62,502 nt of DNA from Paramacrobiotus metropolitanus. Lineage: Eukaryota; Tardigrada; Eutardigrada; Parachela; Macrobiotidae. The stretch covers positions 1 to 62,502 of the forward strand of contig NW_026570519.1 of NCBI RefSeq assembly GCF_019649055.1. Reading direction: 5' to 3'. The notes below the pieces were generated by a model, which did not search any database, was not told the origin of the DNA, and saw only the letters and a program-made list of their open reading frames with translations. Of this stretch, positions 1-14,763 are shown piece after piece. Numbering within the stretch: position 1 is the first letter of the stretch; the number at the start of each line of letters is the position of its first letter. Position numbers and translations under genes: made by a program.

Positions 1-585
1 ACAGCGATCACCGGGAAGTCATAGATACATACTTGTAAAGCGTGTGCGGTGATGTACTGCGCCTGGTAGTTGATATCACAGCCACGCTCGGCGAAAGGTC
101 GGGTACAACCGAAATTCCAAAATGAGAAACGGCAGCGTTAATATGTGCACAAACATCCATTTTACAACGCAAACAGCAACGGCGACACGATGGGAATGAT
201 ACAGGCGATGAAAAGGAAAGTCACGCCACAAGCGGTTCTGGACGACAAGGACCTGCGCCCAGGTCATAGCCATCGCGGCGGATACCACGCGTATAAATAT
301 GTCACACACTGCTGCGCGTGATTGCCATCCAGGTTGGACCAGTTTAATCATGATCCACGAATAACAGCGCCGTAAAAAAGCAGATTAGCGACGGAGATTG
401 ATAAGGTAGACAGCGAAGGGTGTTCGCAGGCTGCGGTGGCGAACGTATAATGCCAGGATGGCGAAATTCAGCAGAAGAGTGGTGGCTACAGCGCCGATTC
501 GGATATATCTGGGCGTGGTCATTTGAGTTTTGGCGAGATAGCCGGTCCAGTTGAAGGTTAGGTTAGTCGTTGTGTTTAGTGCCAT
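1..585 (-). CDS. class A (rhodopsin-like) GPCR, 5' part, reading frame broken
   Basis: Probable seven-transmembrane receptor; the ligand cannot be inferred. The likely start is the ATG at 583-585, giving an N-terminus with three N-glycosylation sequons (NTT, NLT, NWT). A hydrophobic TM1 (TLLLNFAILALYV) follows, then a short basic loop and PFAVYLINL. A one-base shift near 394 is needed to continue into SVANLLFYGAVIRGS, a typical TM2. From about 351 the next frame gives a TM3-like stretch with a Cys (AAVCDIFIRV), an intracellular segment VVQNRLW in the place of the DRY region, and TM4. A further shift near 118 is needed to reach a second Cys (GCDINYQAQYI) and the start of TM5 (ALQVCIYDFPVIA). 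The gene runs off the left edge. At least three frameshifts in under 600 bases mean either a pseudogene or indel errors. The GPCR call rests on the TM pattern and the paired cysteines. Confidence 0.6.
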
Positions 586-2574
586 TGGCTTGATGGAAAT
601 TTTTCGGCTGCCTAATAAGGTATCTCCGCTTAAACGAATTAAAAAAAGTGCAGTTTTATAGTAGCATACTAGCACTGATAAAATTATCTACAATTGCCAA
701 AATTAAGGACAATTTTCAATGCGCGATGACACTACTTAATCATTAAAACTGAATTTAAGAAAACGGCAGAATCTGCATCTTTTAAGCAAAAAAATTAAAA
801 CACCGAAAGTGGCAGTGTCAATTCAATAAATAAAACCGCGACAAAATAGTTAAGAGCGTTTCTGCATCCGATCTACAAATTTTAACAGAAAAATAAACAA
901 CCTGACTACCTTTACCTTTGCAAGCTCAGCATGCTGCAGTAAATAAAACTAAAGAGCGTGCTGCTGTACGATCCTTCTCTAGTTGCAGCTCAGATGGCAA
1001 AGCGCTGCGGTATTATAGTCTACTATGAAAATCTAATTAATAACAATTAAACCGTCAAAGGGCAGAGATTAGGTTACAAGGTTTCCTTCGCGTACAACTC
1101 TGGACAATTTCAGACCTGGGTTTCTTCTAAGCTTTTCTGATGAACAAAGATGCAACCTCCACGGAAACAACATGACTTCGATGGCTCAACAACCCAGAAT
1201 TTGGAAGCAACGCGTACAGATTGTAAACCGATCAATGGATTCTCGTCCGTCGTATATACCGCAATTACGCGGTCACAGCGGTCTTAGCCATTAACTCTGT
1301 GGAATACCTGCAATACCGTGCCAGCTTAACCTCCTTGGGAAACAAACACCGGCTGACACAGCCAAGTGACTTCCGCTTCGCTTGTTTCTGCCTCGTTATG
1401 AATGGAAAGAAGATCTCTGACGTTGGTCGGGCTGACAAACTGGGCTAATAACACTGTATATAAGATTGCAATGGTTTGTTATTTTCCGATAAAATTGCGT
1501 CTTAGACCGTTTATCCTTTCAAAGCGTTCATCCATGATTCCACATGTCGAGGTAAAATTTACTGCCTAGAATTTCCGGTGCCATTGTACCGTCTACAAGC
1601 GATTGGGCGAGCTATAGTACAGGAGTACACAGGAGAGATATAGAAAGGAATTTGTAACTTAGGACGCTGATATCGTATGGTATCAGTAAGCTAACATTGA
1701 TGAGAAGCAGTTGAAACCTAATTGTAATTTGACCAAGAGAATATCGTCTGATCGCACTGGAGATTGTAAAATTTTCTAGCACAGCCTGCTCGTCTGCAAT
1801 TGCATTTCTGGTATTTCAGCCAGTTCTCGTATTCCCTGACTGTTTCCTGGCTGTTGGTGTGCAAATAGGTACTATAGTATCGGAATAATCTACTAACATG
1901 ATTGTTCGTTTCTGGTTTAGCGATAAATCGGCGTTGCAGCAACTTCAGGTGATTGGATGCGATCTAATTAACACACCGGCAGACACCTGGGGTTGGAAGT
2001 GAACTTTCAACCCAAAGATGTTCATTTCAAACACGTACAATACCACTAGACACATGGCATATCAAATCTGTGCGCACTACGCATTTATCCAAATTGCACT
2101 CCTTCTCCTTTATTGAACTGCGAGGTTGAACTGCCAAAATAATGATTAATTTGTATATGTATGTATAATCTTATAGAAACGCTTTGCATTTGCCGATTTC
2201 AGTTGCTGACTAGTGTGACAAGTTATTCCTTCGACGGCAGTTTTTAATTATTATCCTTCTGGTATGCGTTCTTCGCGTCTTAATCAAAGTGATAAAAATG
2301 GCTCTGTGTAGGTAAATCTTAGGTCAAAATTACATCAGAACAAGGAGAATATTTCATGGGAAATGGTACGCGTACTTCCATGGGCGCTTTCCCGTGGCAG
2401 CATCGATTTTCTTTTATCGCATACAATAATTTGATCAAATATTAGCGCAGCGCCCAGTTACAAAACGACACGAACCTGTTTTTCTGAATGGTTAAGCTGA
2501 CTGCGGCACAAAACGGCTTGTGTTAACTTTTGACAAAACTGTGCCCGTGTTTTTGATGCCTGTAAAGAAAACGA
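586..2574. other. intergenic, no gene recognised
   Basis: AT-rich sequence. Only short open frames of 60-75 residues occur and none shows a domain, signal peptide or plausible splice context. It separates the divergently placed GPCR (minus) and PAO1 (plus), so it may hold both promoters, but I see no clear element apart from the TATA box just before PAO1. Confidence 0.5.
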
Positions 2575-2580
2575 CCGGTT

Positions 2581-5080
<2,500 letters not shown>

Positions 5081-5962
5081 TAATTATTTTATTCTGTCCT
5101 TGTTTCTTCGCTTGTATCTTCGTAACAATTTTCGGTTTGTTAGCAGCTTCTGCAAGAAATGTTCTGGGTTAACGATGCACACTAAAATAATCAGTGATAC
5201 CCCGATGCGATACAGTGCGCAATGTACGATATTCAAGCGCCATATCGCTCAAATATGCAGCGATAAACGAAGAAATACAGGGGCTCAGTATTTCGAAGTT
5301 CTTTCGTCAGAGCAAATAACTATAAGCACATCTTATACGAACGCCCACAAGCTCACAGCCATACCTGGTCGAATTGGTATGTTTCTACAAATTGACATAC
5401 AGAATCACGCATGTATGTGTGCAAAAATATTTTTGTATATTTTCTTATGGTGGAAAAACCACAATAACAGACGCATTTACCGGTATCGGTTATTTCGCCC
5501 GGCAAAACAGACGTTGGTTAATTTACTAGGGTAGTACAGCAAGGCAAATACGACTCGTATATGTATTGCCATAGGCTAACAATTGCTGCGCTATGTCGAT
5601 TTATACCATTCTTCTGCACCATACGCAGTGTCCGGTCGCTGAGACGCTTGCATCAGTAAGAAACTTATTTTCTGCGAACACTGGAATTAACCTCCTAGTC
5701 GATTTCGATAAAGATAGACCAATAGTACGCCAGACGCCAATCCAAGTTCAGCCAAGCTGCTGAAATTTTGTTTAGTATGTCTGCAGACCGCTAAGCGTTT
5801 GCTCAACGTTAGATCATATTTTTTAATACGTTTAAGTTGGCGAAAACCCATTTCCGATTGTCCGCAGCTTTATTGCTCAGAAAATTCATCTTTCATATCT
5901 GTGCGATTGCTACACTAAAATTAATTTCAGATTCAATTGGTGTTGCTCGTAATTCCCCCAAA
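5081..5962. other. intergenic between PAO1 and UGT1
   Basis: A 144-codon open frame (5100-5534, plus) crosses most of it, but its translation has no domain, is rich in Tyr, Ile and Arg as expected of AT-rich noncoding sequence, and starts inside the PAO1 3' region. I treat it as chance. Nothing else is recognisable. Confidence 0.45.
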
Positions 5963-7328
5963 ATGCCGGCAAGGAAGCACGTACTGGTACTGTGCTATCC
6001 GACATTCGGCCACTACATCCCCATGCTGGAGTTCGCCGAGCGCGTCGTCCCCTTCCACGATGTGACGCTGGTCGTGTCGGCCACCCGCGATCAGGAGATC
6101 CTCCAGCGCCACCTTTCTCCACCCGATCCCATTCGCCTGCACTTCCCTGAACGACCAACTCAGCATCAACCTGGACGAGAACTTCACGGAGATGAAGCAG
6201 CTGATCAAATCATTAAAGAACAAGCACCACATTACGCCAGATTCGTGGCCAGTTTAAACCAAGCCAGTTCAGCGTTGCCACACGTAGACGCGGTATTCTG
6301 TGATATCTTCCAGCATGCGCCATGCCAACCGTGTCATGATAAGGGCATTCCGTTGTACATCGTCAGTACATATCCAGCGAACTGATTTGCGGGATGATGA
6401 GGATCGAAGAACACATACGATCCCGGATGAGACCTTCTTCTCAGTAAGATGGTGGTGAAAGATGGGAAGCTTTGCGCAAAGAGCGGTAAAGTGGTGGAAC
6501 TGAATCAGAAAGAAGCGGTGAAGTGCGCTAAAGAATTCTCTTCAATTCGTTCGAAAAGATCGAGCCGACAGCGATGCAGGAACTCCAGAAAATTCGAATT
6601 ACAAGACAAGAGTTTAATGTTTGTGGGACCGCTGATTCGCACACAGCGGAATTTACACCATGAGATTGAGAGCGGATTCCCGGCAAAGGTCATGCAGTGG
6701 ATGAACCGGCAAAGGAGCAAAGCGTTGTTTACTGCTCGTTTGGCTCGATTGCTGTGGCCTCAAAGAACAGCTAATCGAAATCGGCAATGCGTTACTTGAG
6801 ACTCAACGGCCGTTTATCTGGGCGCTGCGACCGTTCCGAACGCACCGGATACTTTCCAAGGACAAATTATGATGATAATGTCAGCTTAAGCGCGAAATAT
6901 TTGATCGTTCCTTGGGCGTCAGAAATCGCTGTTGGCACACAGGGCTATCGCGCTTTTATCGATCACTGCGGCTGGAATAGTACGCTGGAGGCGGTGCATT
7001 GCAGGTGCCGCTAATTGCCTGGCCTATGTTCGGCGATCAGCATTTTAATGCCAAACTGGTCGAGCAGGTGGGGATTGGTGTGGCGATTCCGGCAACGGGA
7101 TGATGAATGCGCGGCTGGTTTCGGCGCAAAGAAATCAGCGAAAAACAGGGCGGGTCATTGGGAAAACAGCAGATGCCGGAGACAGGTCGGGGTTTAGGAA
7201 GAGAAAGTGAGCACTGGCTGCTCAGGCCCACATGCTCTTTCGGAGGAAGGCACATCGACGCGCAATTTGGCGGAACTGTTGAAGAATTTAAGCGATGCGC
7301 AGTCGCCAGTGCCACTGTTGACTCTTGA
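5963..7328 (+). pseudogene. UDP-glycosyltransferase (GT1 family), intronless, several frameshifts
   Basis: GT1-family glycosyltransferase, which moves a sugar from a UDP-sugar to a small lipophilic acceptor. The start is the ATG at 5963 (MPARKHVLVLCYPTFGHYIP); the FGHYIPMLEFA segment carries the usual N-terminal catalytic-His region. The middle part lies in several frames: SLNDQLSINLDENF near 6150, VDAVFCDIFQHAP near 6290, MFVGPLIRTQRN near 6615. The C-terminal domain shows VYCSFGSIAVASKEQL near 6740, RPFIWALRPF near 6810, and the UDP-sugar binding signature IDHCGWNSTLEAV (6960-6998), followed by WPMFGDQHFNAKLVEQVG. Only part of the signature is in one frame. The sequence resembles plant-like PSPG boxes more than vertebrate UGTs. 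I see no introns, unlike its neighbours, so a retrocopied or transferred origin is possible. At least five one-base shifts are needed for a full-length protein. Confidence 0.75.
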
Positions 7329-10300
7329 AGTATTATTCTGTTTTGTTGACCATCAGTTAAATTTCTCCGAGGTGCGTTTTTGTTGCCTTGTAACAATTTT
7401 TCGAACACATGTAGAAATCTTTGCTATGGCTTGCAGTGGCTGCTTAAATCTTTTAATCATCCAGTTAATTCTGTATGTAAGAATTTGTGATTATTTTGTA
7501 AGTCACCGTTTCGCAATTGTAAAACAATCCAGGAATGCAGTTCGATTAACCATAAATAAATTTCATAACTGAGTACAGTTTACAGATGTACAAATGATAC
7601 AATGCTTGAATATCCGGTGAAACATACAGCGTCAACATTATTCGGCATTACCCAGTACACGTATACGACAGTGAGTGCGACACGCCTGAACAAATTTATT
7701 TACTAATTGAAATTATGAATTTTTCAACAGTGAGTTGAACTCCAAAATCGTTACTGCATTGGTAAAATCTTAGAACGGGCTTGCAAGGAACCCAAAGGTC
7801 AAAACTACGAATCTGTAGGCATGAATCATATGCAGGGTAGAGGTAAAATTTTTTTTAACGATATTATTTTTGCTACTTCACTGGTTATTGGTGGTATCTT
7901 TATTGTACTCTAAAAAATCTTCATGAAAGGGAAGAATCCGTTTTCAGTCAGCACATCTTGGCACACGTTATCTGTAATACATGTACAAAATGGTCTAAAC
8001 TCCCAGCGCATTGTAACTTTAGCGACTCAGCGTTAATGTTTATTGCGCTATAATTAAAACTCAGTTGTTTCAGTCATCCTCTCTGCGTCTTCGGAGTTAT
8101 CCTCACGGTACTTCAACAGGCGCAAGGCACTGCCGTCACAATCATGGCTGGAACAGCTATCAGGTAGCAGATCTGAAAAATAATGGGTATAAGGCAAAAT
8201 TTGTTGGCGTGACCCACAAACAGATTATGTGTTAGTGAAAACAAGTCTGCTCATCATTACTGTTATCACTACTACTGCTGGAGGATAAGCTAGTCGCCAG
8301 CCTTCAGGTTTATCCTCCCTCGGCTAAACAGGATCAGCCTACTTTCGTTCCATTCGTCATGCTATGTTTCATCTGTGGTCTTTCTCGTGTAAGACGCAAG
8401 CTATGTCTTGCCAGTTAACTTCCGCCTAGTCCTTAGTTCCTTACCACTTGGCTGGTTGCGCATTTCGCTTTGCTCAAGAAAGGGATTTCGGCTCTGAAGA
8501 ATTCAACCTCTCTGCTCAGCTCGACCGCAGTTTAGCGCGAATTAATCGGACCCGGCCTAGCAATTCATCGCCGCGCACCAGTTTCCCAGCACCCGGGCTG
8601 ATAAAGTGTCCACTTTACGTTGCCGCAACGCAAACAAGCACATGAACTGTATATATCCTTTTATGAATTACGGCCAAAGTCAAAATGACGATGAGTTCTC
8701 CATCTTTTTTGGCCTTGATTCTAACAGGCAGGACTCATCCTGCTTTATAGATAGACGGCAAGGTGGCACCAACCGTCAATATTTCATTTCTGCAAGTCGT
8801 TACTGACTAGCCTTGGCTGAACATACATGGCCTGGAACTGAATCTCGCTGAATCTTTCTGAAGCTAACACTAGACAAAGAATGATATACGAGTAATTATG
8901 TTTTTTAACCAGTTTGCGCAATGTATACCAGATTAATCAAACTAAAACGGTCACTTAATAGGAACGTAACGGCGATACAAGCAAAGATACAGATAGGTTT
9001 TCTGAGAACAGGAAATAAAATGTAACACCTGTTTTGGTTCAGTTTCGCCATGGCACAGCAGAATATCGTGCGTACTCAATCACACATAGCCATATTATTA
9101 AGGCTGCAATGTTGCACGAGGAACTCTGGCTATCAAGATTCGACCTGGTCCTGATGTACTACTCGTGGTTTGTAATAGAGTGTACTGATATGCCGCAAGT
9201 GGCAACGAAGTGCTTTTCAATAATCGCTTGTCACACGTTCGTAAAATAAAATATGCAGAATTGTACGAGCCATTTCATAAAGCGTGGCAATGGATATGTC
9301 GTTTTTAACTATAGCATGTTTCATTCATAATTTCCGTTAATTGTGTTTCTCTAATCTTTATGATTTGCAGGTAACATGTTTGAACTCATGAAACAGATCC
9401 ACAAAAAAATTATAGGCAAAAGAGATCGACCATACAAAATTTTTATCGGTTTTCTCTTTTTTTTTTCGCTGCCATACCAATGATTTCTTTAAGTTAGAAA
9501 AATTTTGAACTAGCAAAAGATTAAGGTATGTGAATATAATGAATGTATAGGAATATTCAAGTTATGATCGAGAAAATATTAATGCAGCTGCATGATGGAA
9601 GTGCCAACGTGTGTGTTTTCCTGGTGTTGAACCATACGGATGATGCCAATATTTTTTAGCCTAGGTAGCCATGCACGAACTGATGCCAGTCGCCAGCCGC
9701 TGTACCTCGACCATTGTCCTAATGAACTGGTTATGAATGCTACACTTTTTAAAAAATAATAGTGTAATTTTATGAATACGTCAAGTATTTTTCATATCGA
9801 TTGCCACTTTTTTGTAAAATGACCCTCGTAGCTCGTTTCGATTAAAACGAACCCAAAATTGTCAACTATCTGTATGTCTAAATAAATGTCATTAAGTATG
9901 TACTATAAATAAAAAGCCATTAATAAATATCATTTAGTAAACATCATTAAGTACGCACATGTACGATAACACCGTTCGTATTATTAATACGTAAGCAGCC
10001 GTTTGTATTGAGTCATTGCTTACCGCTGAAACAAATCTTTCGGTTGGAATATCCGTGTTTCCTTGCTGTAGTAATTAATCATAGAGCTGCTTATCAGCAT
10101 GAAAGTGACGAAAAAAAAAGAGGGCAATCCAAACAAGAGCGGCAACTACAACAACATCAATAAAAAAATCGGTGTGTTCTGGCAGCACAGAAAAACTCTG
10201 CCACCAAGCCGTATTGTGGGGTGTAAAACCAGAATCGGAACAGTGTTTCTAGTTTTGCAAAAGTAGTTTACTACGAAAAATTGGAAACTTGGTTGCCCAT

Positions 10301-11860
10301 GATACCATCAAAACTGCACCGATTTTACAGGTGGGAAGGAGATGTCGTTTGACTTACGATGATGACTTTTCGTTCGGATCCATGGGCGAAGATCCACAAC
10401 AGCAGTCCATGCATCCTTTCACCATTGCCAAAGCAAACTGATGACGAACCAGTCATTGCCAGCTTAGTAGCACTCGGTACGATGAGGGCCTCAGTACACG
10501 ATTATGTTCAGTATTGCGGCGGTAAAAAAAAAGCAGTCCCTAGATTAAAAACGGAACACGCAAGAACAAATCCACAAGGTCTTGAAGTCTTTACGTAAGT
10601 TTCCTCCTTCACTAACAGATAGGCATTGAGCATTCTTACCACGCCAACTAGCTGTGTATAGAAGCAAGGGTTGACCTTTTTTCTCGCCATCTTCCAAATC
10701 TTGACGAACTATACCATTCAGAAGGCGACAATATAAGAACTTAGCAACACAACTAATTTCTTTGATAAATAAATAAAATATACAATTTACAAGGTTCACA
10801 GGATATCTTTTGTTTGAAGAAGCCCGTACATCTACGATTTGTACTTGAATAAGAGGAGTACCAGTAGTTCCCCTAACAAACTAAAACGATTATAAGAACT
10901 AATAAAATGGTTCGAACTGGCTTCAGCCTTCTGCTTCACAGCACTATGTATGTACAGAAATCGCTAGAGTAGCAGGTGACGCTCATTGATAATAAGTTAG
11001 GCCCTTTCATCATCCGTTCTCCATTCTAATGTGCTGAAACGATGATATGTATAATATTTGAATAACGATACTATACGGCTGCTATCTTTGAGACAGTGCG
11101 AGTACAGTCCGTACTAGATGATGTCACGATGCGACTGGAGTATTGTATCACTGTCTGTATTTCGGTAATCTACAGGAATTGCTCCGTTCAAAAACAAACA
11201 ACAAAGGAAAGCCGTTTACGACAATTTGTCCATATTCGAGATATGGCTTGAAACTACTTATCAACCGGCACAAAATCGGTAAATATTAACAGCGAGCAAA
11301 CAATCTGCCACGGTCGGATGACAATGACATACAGTATGTACATGATCTCTAGCAAGTAGCAAATGCAGAAGACAAACCTCAGATTACGCCGGAATTTGTG
11401 ATCACCTCGTACCATATCAAGACTCAAGAGAATGCATTTTCTCTATCGGTCAATCCATGGGTAAGATCTTTTGGCCGTTTTTAATTATGGACACTTTAAT
11501 TAAACGAGTGCGTTTTGGCTGGCCGTGATTTTGTGAGATACTGTATGTTGCTGGAATTACGAGTAGTAGGCGTAGAGCTATCGTGTCCCGTTGCATCGAA
11601 AGAACAAAACACACTGAGTTGTGGTGCAATTTACCGGTCAGAAACAATATCGACTGTTTACAGATGCGGTGCATGAAAACGATTAATTAACCAGTTGACG
11701 GGCATTGGTATTGGGGCACAACGACGTGTTCGAGGGTTTCCCCCCCCAATGATCGGCAACAGTTAATCGATATCCCATATTGTAGTAAGCCATAAGATAG
11801 GGGCTTTAAAGCAGCAGCAAAATTTAACTCAAACTTGTGTCCCAAGTAAATTAAGAACTA
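7329..11860. other. long intergenic stretch, no certain gene
   Basis: AT-rich overall, with a GC-richer patch at 8080-8640 and another at 10,350-10,600 (65- and 79-codon frames without domains). Between 7740 and 7912 a frame without an obvious start ends in a hydrophobic segment (FATSLVIGGIFIVL) and a stop. It could be the last exon of a membrane protein, but I found no matching upstream exon. A poly-T run lies near 9460-9470. No tRNA, rRNA or transposon ends were recognised. Confidence 0.4.
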
Positions 11861-11918
11861 TAGATTCGAGAATATCAATGTTTATGTCAGGTTTGTGTGG
11901 CTGCCGGCACAATGGGAC

Positions 11919-12095
11919 GGATTCAGCGGGACCGGAATCCGGGTATTACGACACACGATACGCCCCTTTGTGTTCTGTCTCCAGCTGGCGTGTTTGGTTG
12001 TGTTCGGTCTGTCTTGGTTAGATCTTCATGTGAAGGTATAAATTAGAAGAATGTTACAACGCTAACTCGTGTCACTTGTCGCAGTAAAATTTCCG
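11919..12095 (+). repeat. split direct repeat A1
   Basis: Begins GGATTCAGCGGGACC and ends GCAGTAAAATTTCCG. The same sequence recurs as A2 at 13,932-14,112 with a few one- or two-base indels. It is the left terminus of the 2.3-kb element. Confidence 0.75.
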
Positions 12096-13845
12096 TCATA
12101 TTACTGATCGTTAAACATTTTTCGTTCCTTTTACGTTAAATTATCTGTCATGTCTGTGACTCTCAACAAGCTCGCACGTTCAGTCTGAAACAACTGGGCC
12201 GCCGCTTCAGAGATCAAGCAGCTCATTGTCGAAGTTGAGGCGACAAGTTTTAACGAGCTGAAACCAGCTCTTGTTCAGCAACTATGATTTACTCACCCAG
12301 ATGAACCTTTGGAATCGACGAAGCTGCAGCAGGTAAAGGTGACTCACCCTCAGACCTGGCTACAGCTATCGGAATTCGCGGCGTCGGTTTCACAGCTTTT
12401 CGACAACGGATACAACTCCATCGACGATGTTATTTTGCTGGGGAAAGTCAAAATTCCCGAGACCTGACCTTTATCACCAGCATCCGCGACCGCAACCAGC
12501 TCGAGATCTTTGTACTGGAGCACGTGGTCAACTCTTCTCCTGTTGCCTCCACTGTTAATGGTCCTCTCCGTCGGAGCGTTTACCAACGCGCACCGACAAA
12601 GCCCGCCAGTCAGCCTCGGATGACGAAAGTTCAGGCAGCCCGTCGAGCACACCGCAGTTCCACCAACGGCACCCGCACGTCCTTTTAGCCGTAACCTTCC
12701 CGACCGCATACGCTGCCTTTCGTGAAGGCAGCTCACAGGCTTCACTAAAGACGTTAAGCCGCATGAAATTTCGTGCGATGAACTATTGCCGGCAACATTA
12801 TTTTAGAGAACTCGCACGGAAGACGCCTACCAGTACTCATCGGGTTCCTGGAATACCAGGTTTACTTGTCTAAACGCTGTATGTATGACGACTGTTGTTG
12901 CGTTTGATTGTGAATTCCGTGAAAAAGCCGAGATTGGTTTGACCTTTCTGACACCTCGCGTCGCGACTGCACGGCTGATGGGTATTTTCGGCGGATTCCC
13001 GCCGTACCTCGGGAATTCTCAGTTTTGCAGCCTAAGGTAAATTTGGTTCGGGCCAAGCATTTAAGCACCCAGGAACCTCCTTTCCGAACTGCTGCTTTTA
13101 ATTTCAACGAACTGACACCTTGCCAGGACGTCCTTGTCGGTATCACACATCTGCGGATTCTGCCGGAAAGACCATCGCGCCACCGCCTGCACCGAACAAC
13201 CAGGCGCAAGCAGCTCGATTCCGTATGACCTCTATTCTACGTAGTTCCTGGATGGTTATTCTGTCTACTTTTTTTTGCTGAGTTTCCTTTGACCGGGTTT
13301 CATCGCGTCCGTTCAATTGTTTTAGGCAAAGGTTCATCATTTGTCCGTCAACGCACACACTCATGACCGACTTGCATGCATTACTTTTCCGGATCTGCTG
13401 CCTGAGTGTGTCTCGCTCCTTATTGTGCGTCTTCTACGGCATCGTGTATACTCCATTGCCGACTGCCGTTACCGTCTTGTGTATCCGCTTATGTGCTTTA
13501 GCCTTCGTACATGATTTGATTTGAGTGCGTTGATTTGGCCAATCTGCGGAATTCCCAGATTGTCTAAAGTTCCTTGCCGTGGTTGCCTTGCATTGTCCGC
13601 GGGATGCGTCAGGATTTTCTGGCAGCCGCTTCACCTTCGACTACTGTCGCCTCCGCCTCCGTACTATTGGCGTGAATTCCGCCGAAACAGTTTCCATTGT
13701 CGTGTTTAACTAGTTTACCAAATTTTCAAAGAATTTATCCTCCCGCACATTACGTCAAACGCAGCATTAACGATGGCCTCCACCACGCTGCACTGGTTCA
13801 TCACGTCCTTCTTTTGTGTTTGTGTTGGGGTTTGGGCTTTGAAGG

Positions 13846-14224
13846 TTTCCGGCCATGTTCGGCATATTTGCCAAAGGGTAAAATTCCGAGCCCACTATCG
13901 TCGTTGTCGCGTGGCGTGTGGGAGTAATGTTGGATTCAGCGGGACCAAGGAATCCGGGTATTACGACACACGATACGCCCCTTTGGTTGTGTTCTGTCTC
14001 CAGCTGTGTTTGGTTGTGTTCGGTCTGTCTTGGTTAGATCTTCATGTGAAGGGTATAAATTAGAGAATGTTACAACGCTAACTCGTGTCACTTGTCGCAG
14101 TAAAAATTTCTGTTTTTTTTCGTGTGATGGCTTGGGGCCGTTTCCGGCCATGTTCGGCATATTTGCCCAAAGGAAGTAAAATTGAGCCCACTATCGTCGT
14201 TGTCGCGTGGCGTGTAGGAGTAAT
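13846..14224 (+). repeat. B1-A2-B2 right terminus of the split-repeat element
   Basis: B1 (13,846-13,928) and B2 (14,141-14,224) share TTTCCGGCCATGTTCGGCAT at their left ends and CGTTGTCGCGTGGCGTGT near their right ends. A2 (13,932-14,112) lies between them. This order lets a circular intermediate rebuild both ends in Ngaro/PAT-type elements (known for the family; inferred here). Confidence 0.7.
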
Positions 14225-14394
14225 CAGAAGCATTTTATAAATATTCAGGATCAAAAATCAAGCAGGTCCGCTTTGACCGCTTCAACCGACGGACGGTCGT
14301 TCTTATACGAGAACGTTGGGGAACTTGGTAACTTCAGTTTGTAAAGTTCATGGTGGCTTCGCGCTTTCATTTCCCATCGCTTCTGAAATAGTCT

Positions 14395-14763
14395 GCTGGT
14401 GACGGTGCACCGCATAGTGCATTGGTGGCCTGGGCCTTATTCGGGCATCCGCACTTTACCGCGAAGTTAATGGAACAAGTAGGAATTCGTGTGGCTATTG
14501 CGAGAACGGGGATGATGAATGCGCCGTTGATTCCGGCACACAAAGTCAGCGAAACGGTGGAGCTTGTAATCGGAAGAACAGGAGATAGAGAAAGCGTATT
14601 GAAATTTACGCAACTAGTCCGCACATTGGCTGATCAGGCCCGGCATGCTCTCTCGGCGAATCGATTTTTGCCTGGTAATTTGGAAGAACAGTTAAAAAAT
14701 TTGCAAACATGTTCCATCGTCATTTTTTCAGTTATGCAACATCTGCTTTGTAGATCATCGTGA
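14395..14763 (+). pseudogene. UDP-glycosyltransferase C-terminal fragment
   Basis: An open frame of 113 codons from 14,422 matches only the last third of UGT1: WALFGHPHFTAKLMEQVGIR corresponds to WPMFGDQHFNAKLVEQVGIG, and the LADQARHALSANRF...NLEEQLKNL tail corresponds to the HALSEEGTSTRNLAELLKNL tail of UGT1. The donor-site signature and the whole N-terminal half are absent. It sits about 90 bases downstream of the PAO relic. The alternation PAO-UGT-PAO-UGT-PAO suggests tandem duplication of a PAO+UGT pair. Confidence 0.75.

Larger units (their letters stand above)
11919..14224 (+). mobile_element. non-autonomous tyrosine-recombinase retrotransposon with split direct repeats (Ngaro/PAT-like)
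   Basis: The ends show the A1 ... B1-A2-B2 arrangement characteristic of PAT/Ngaro-type elements of the DIRS order. A1 is 11,919-12,095. B1 (13,846-13,928), A2 (13,932-14,112) and B2 (14,141-14,224) follow one another at the right end. A1 and A2 are almost identical apart from small indels, as are B1 and B2. The 1.75-kb interior has an ATG at 12,150 soon after A1, followed by a frame with several stops. I recognise no reverse transcriptase, RNase H or recombinase, so the element is internally deleted or decayed. There is no target duplication, as expected of recombinase-mediated insertion. It is unrelated in sequence to the larger element at 41.7-46.2 kb. Confidence 0.7.
11861..14310 (+). pseudogene. 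third polyamine oxidase copy, relic split by a retrotransposon
   Basis: Two short stretches flank the mobile element at 11,919-14,224. On the left, 11,881-11,907 matches the end of a PAO2 exon and its donor (PAO2 near 16,280-16,312: a Tyr-Val codon pair, then CAG/GTT, then CTGCCGGC). On the right, 14,255-14,305 matches the next PAO exon: IKQVRFDR...TVVL against VKQVRFDR...MTVVL in PAO2 near 16,530-16,585. The two lie on either side of one intron in PAO2, so the element appears to have inserted in or near that intron of a third PAO gene. The remaining exons were not found. The right part runs almost directly into a UGT fragment, indicating a deletion that joined the two relics. Confidence 0.6.

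Noticed and set aside
5100-5534. 144-codon plus-strand open frame between PAO1 and UGT1
   Set aside because: No domain, signal or splice context; it overlaps the 3' flank of PAO1 and its composition looks like translated noncoding DNA.
10359-10598. 79-codon frame in a GC-richer patch as a small gene
   Set aside because: No start or splice context and no domain; adjacent frames read equally well.
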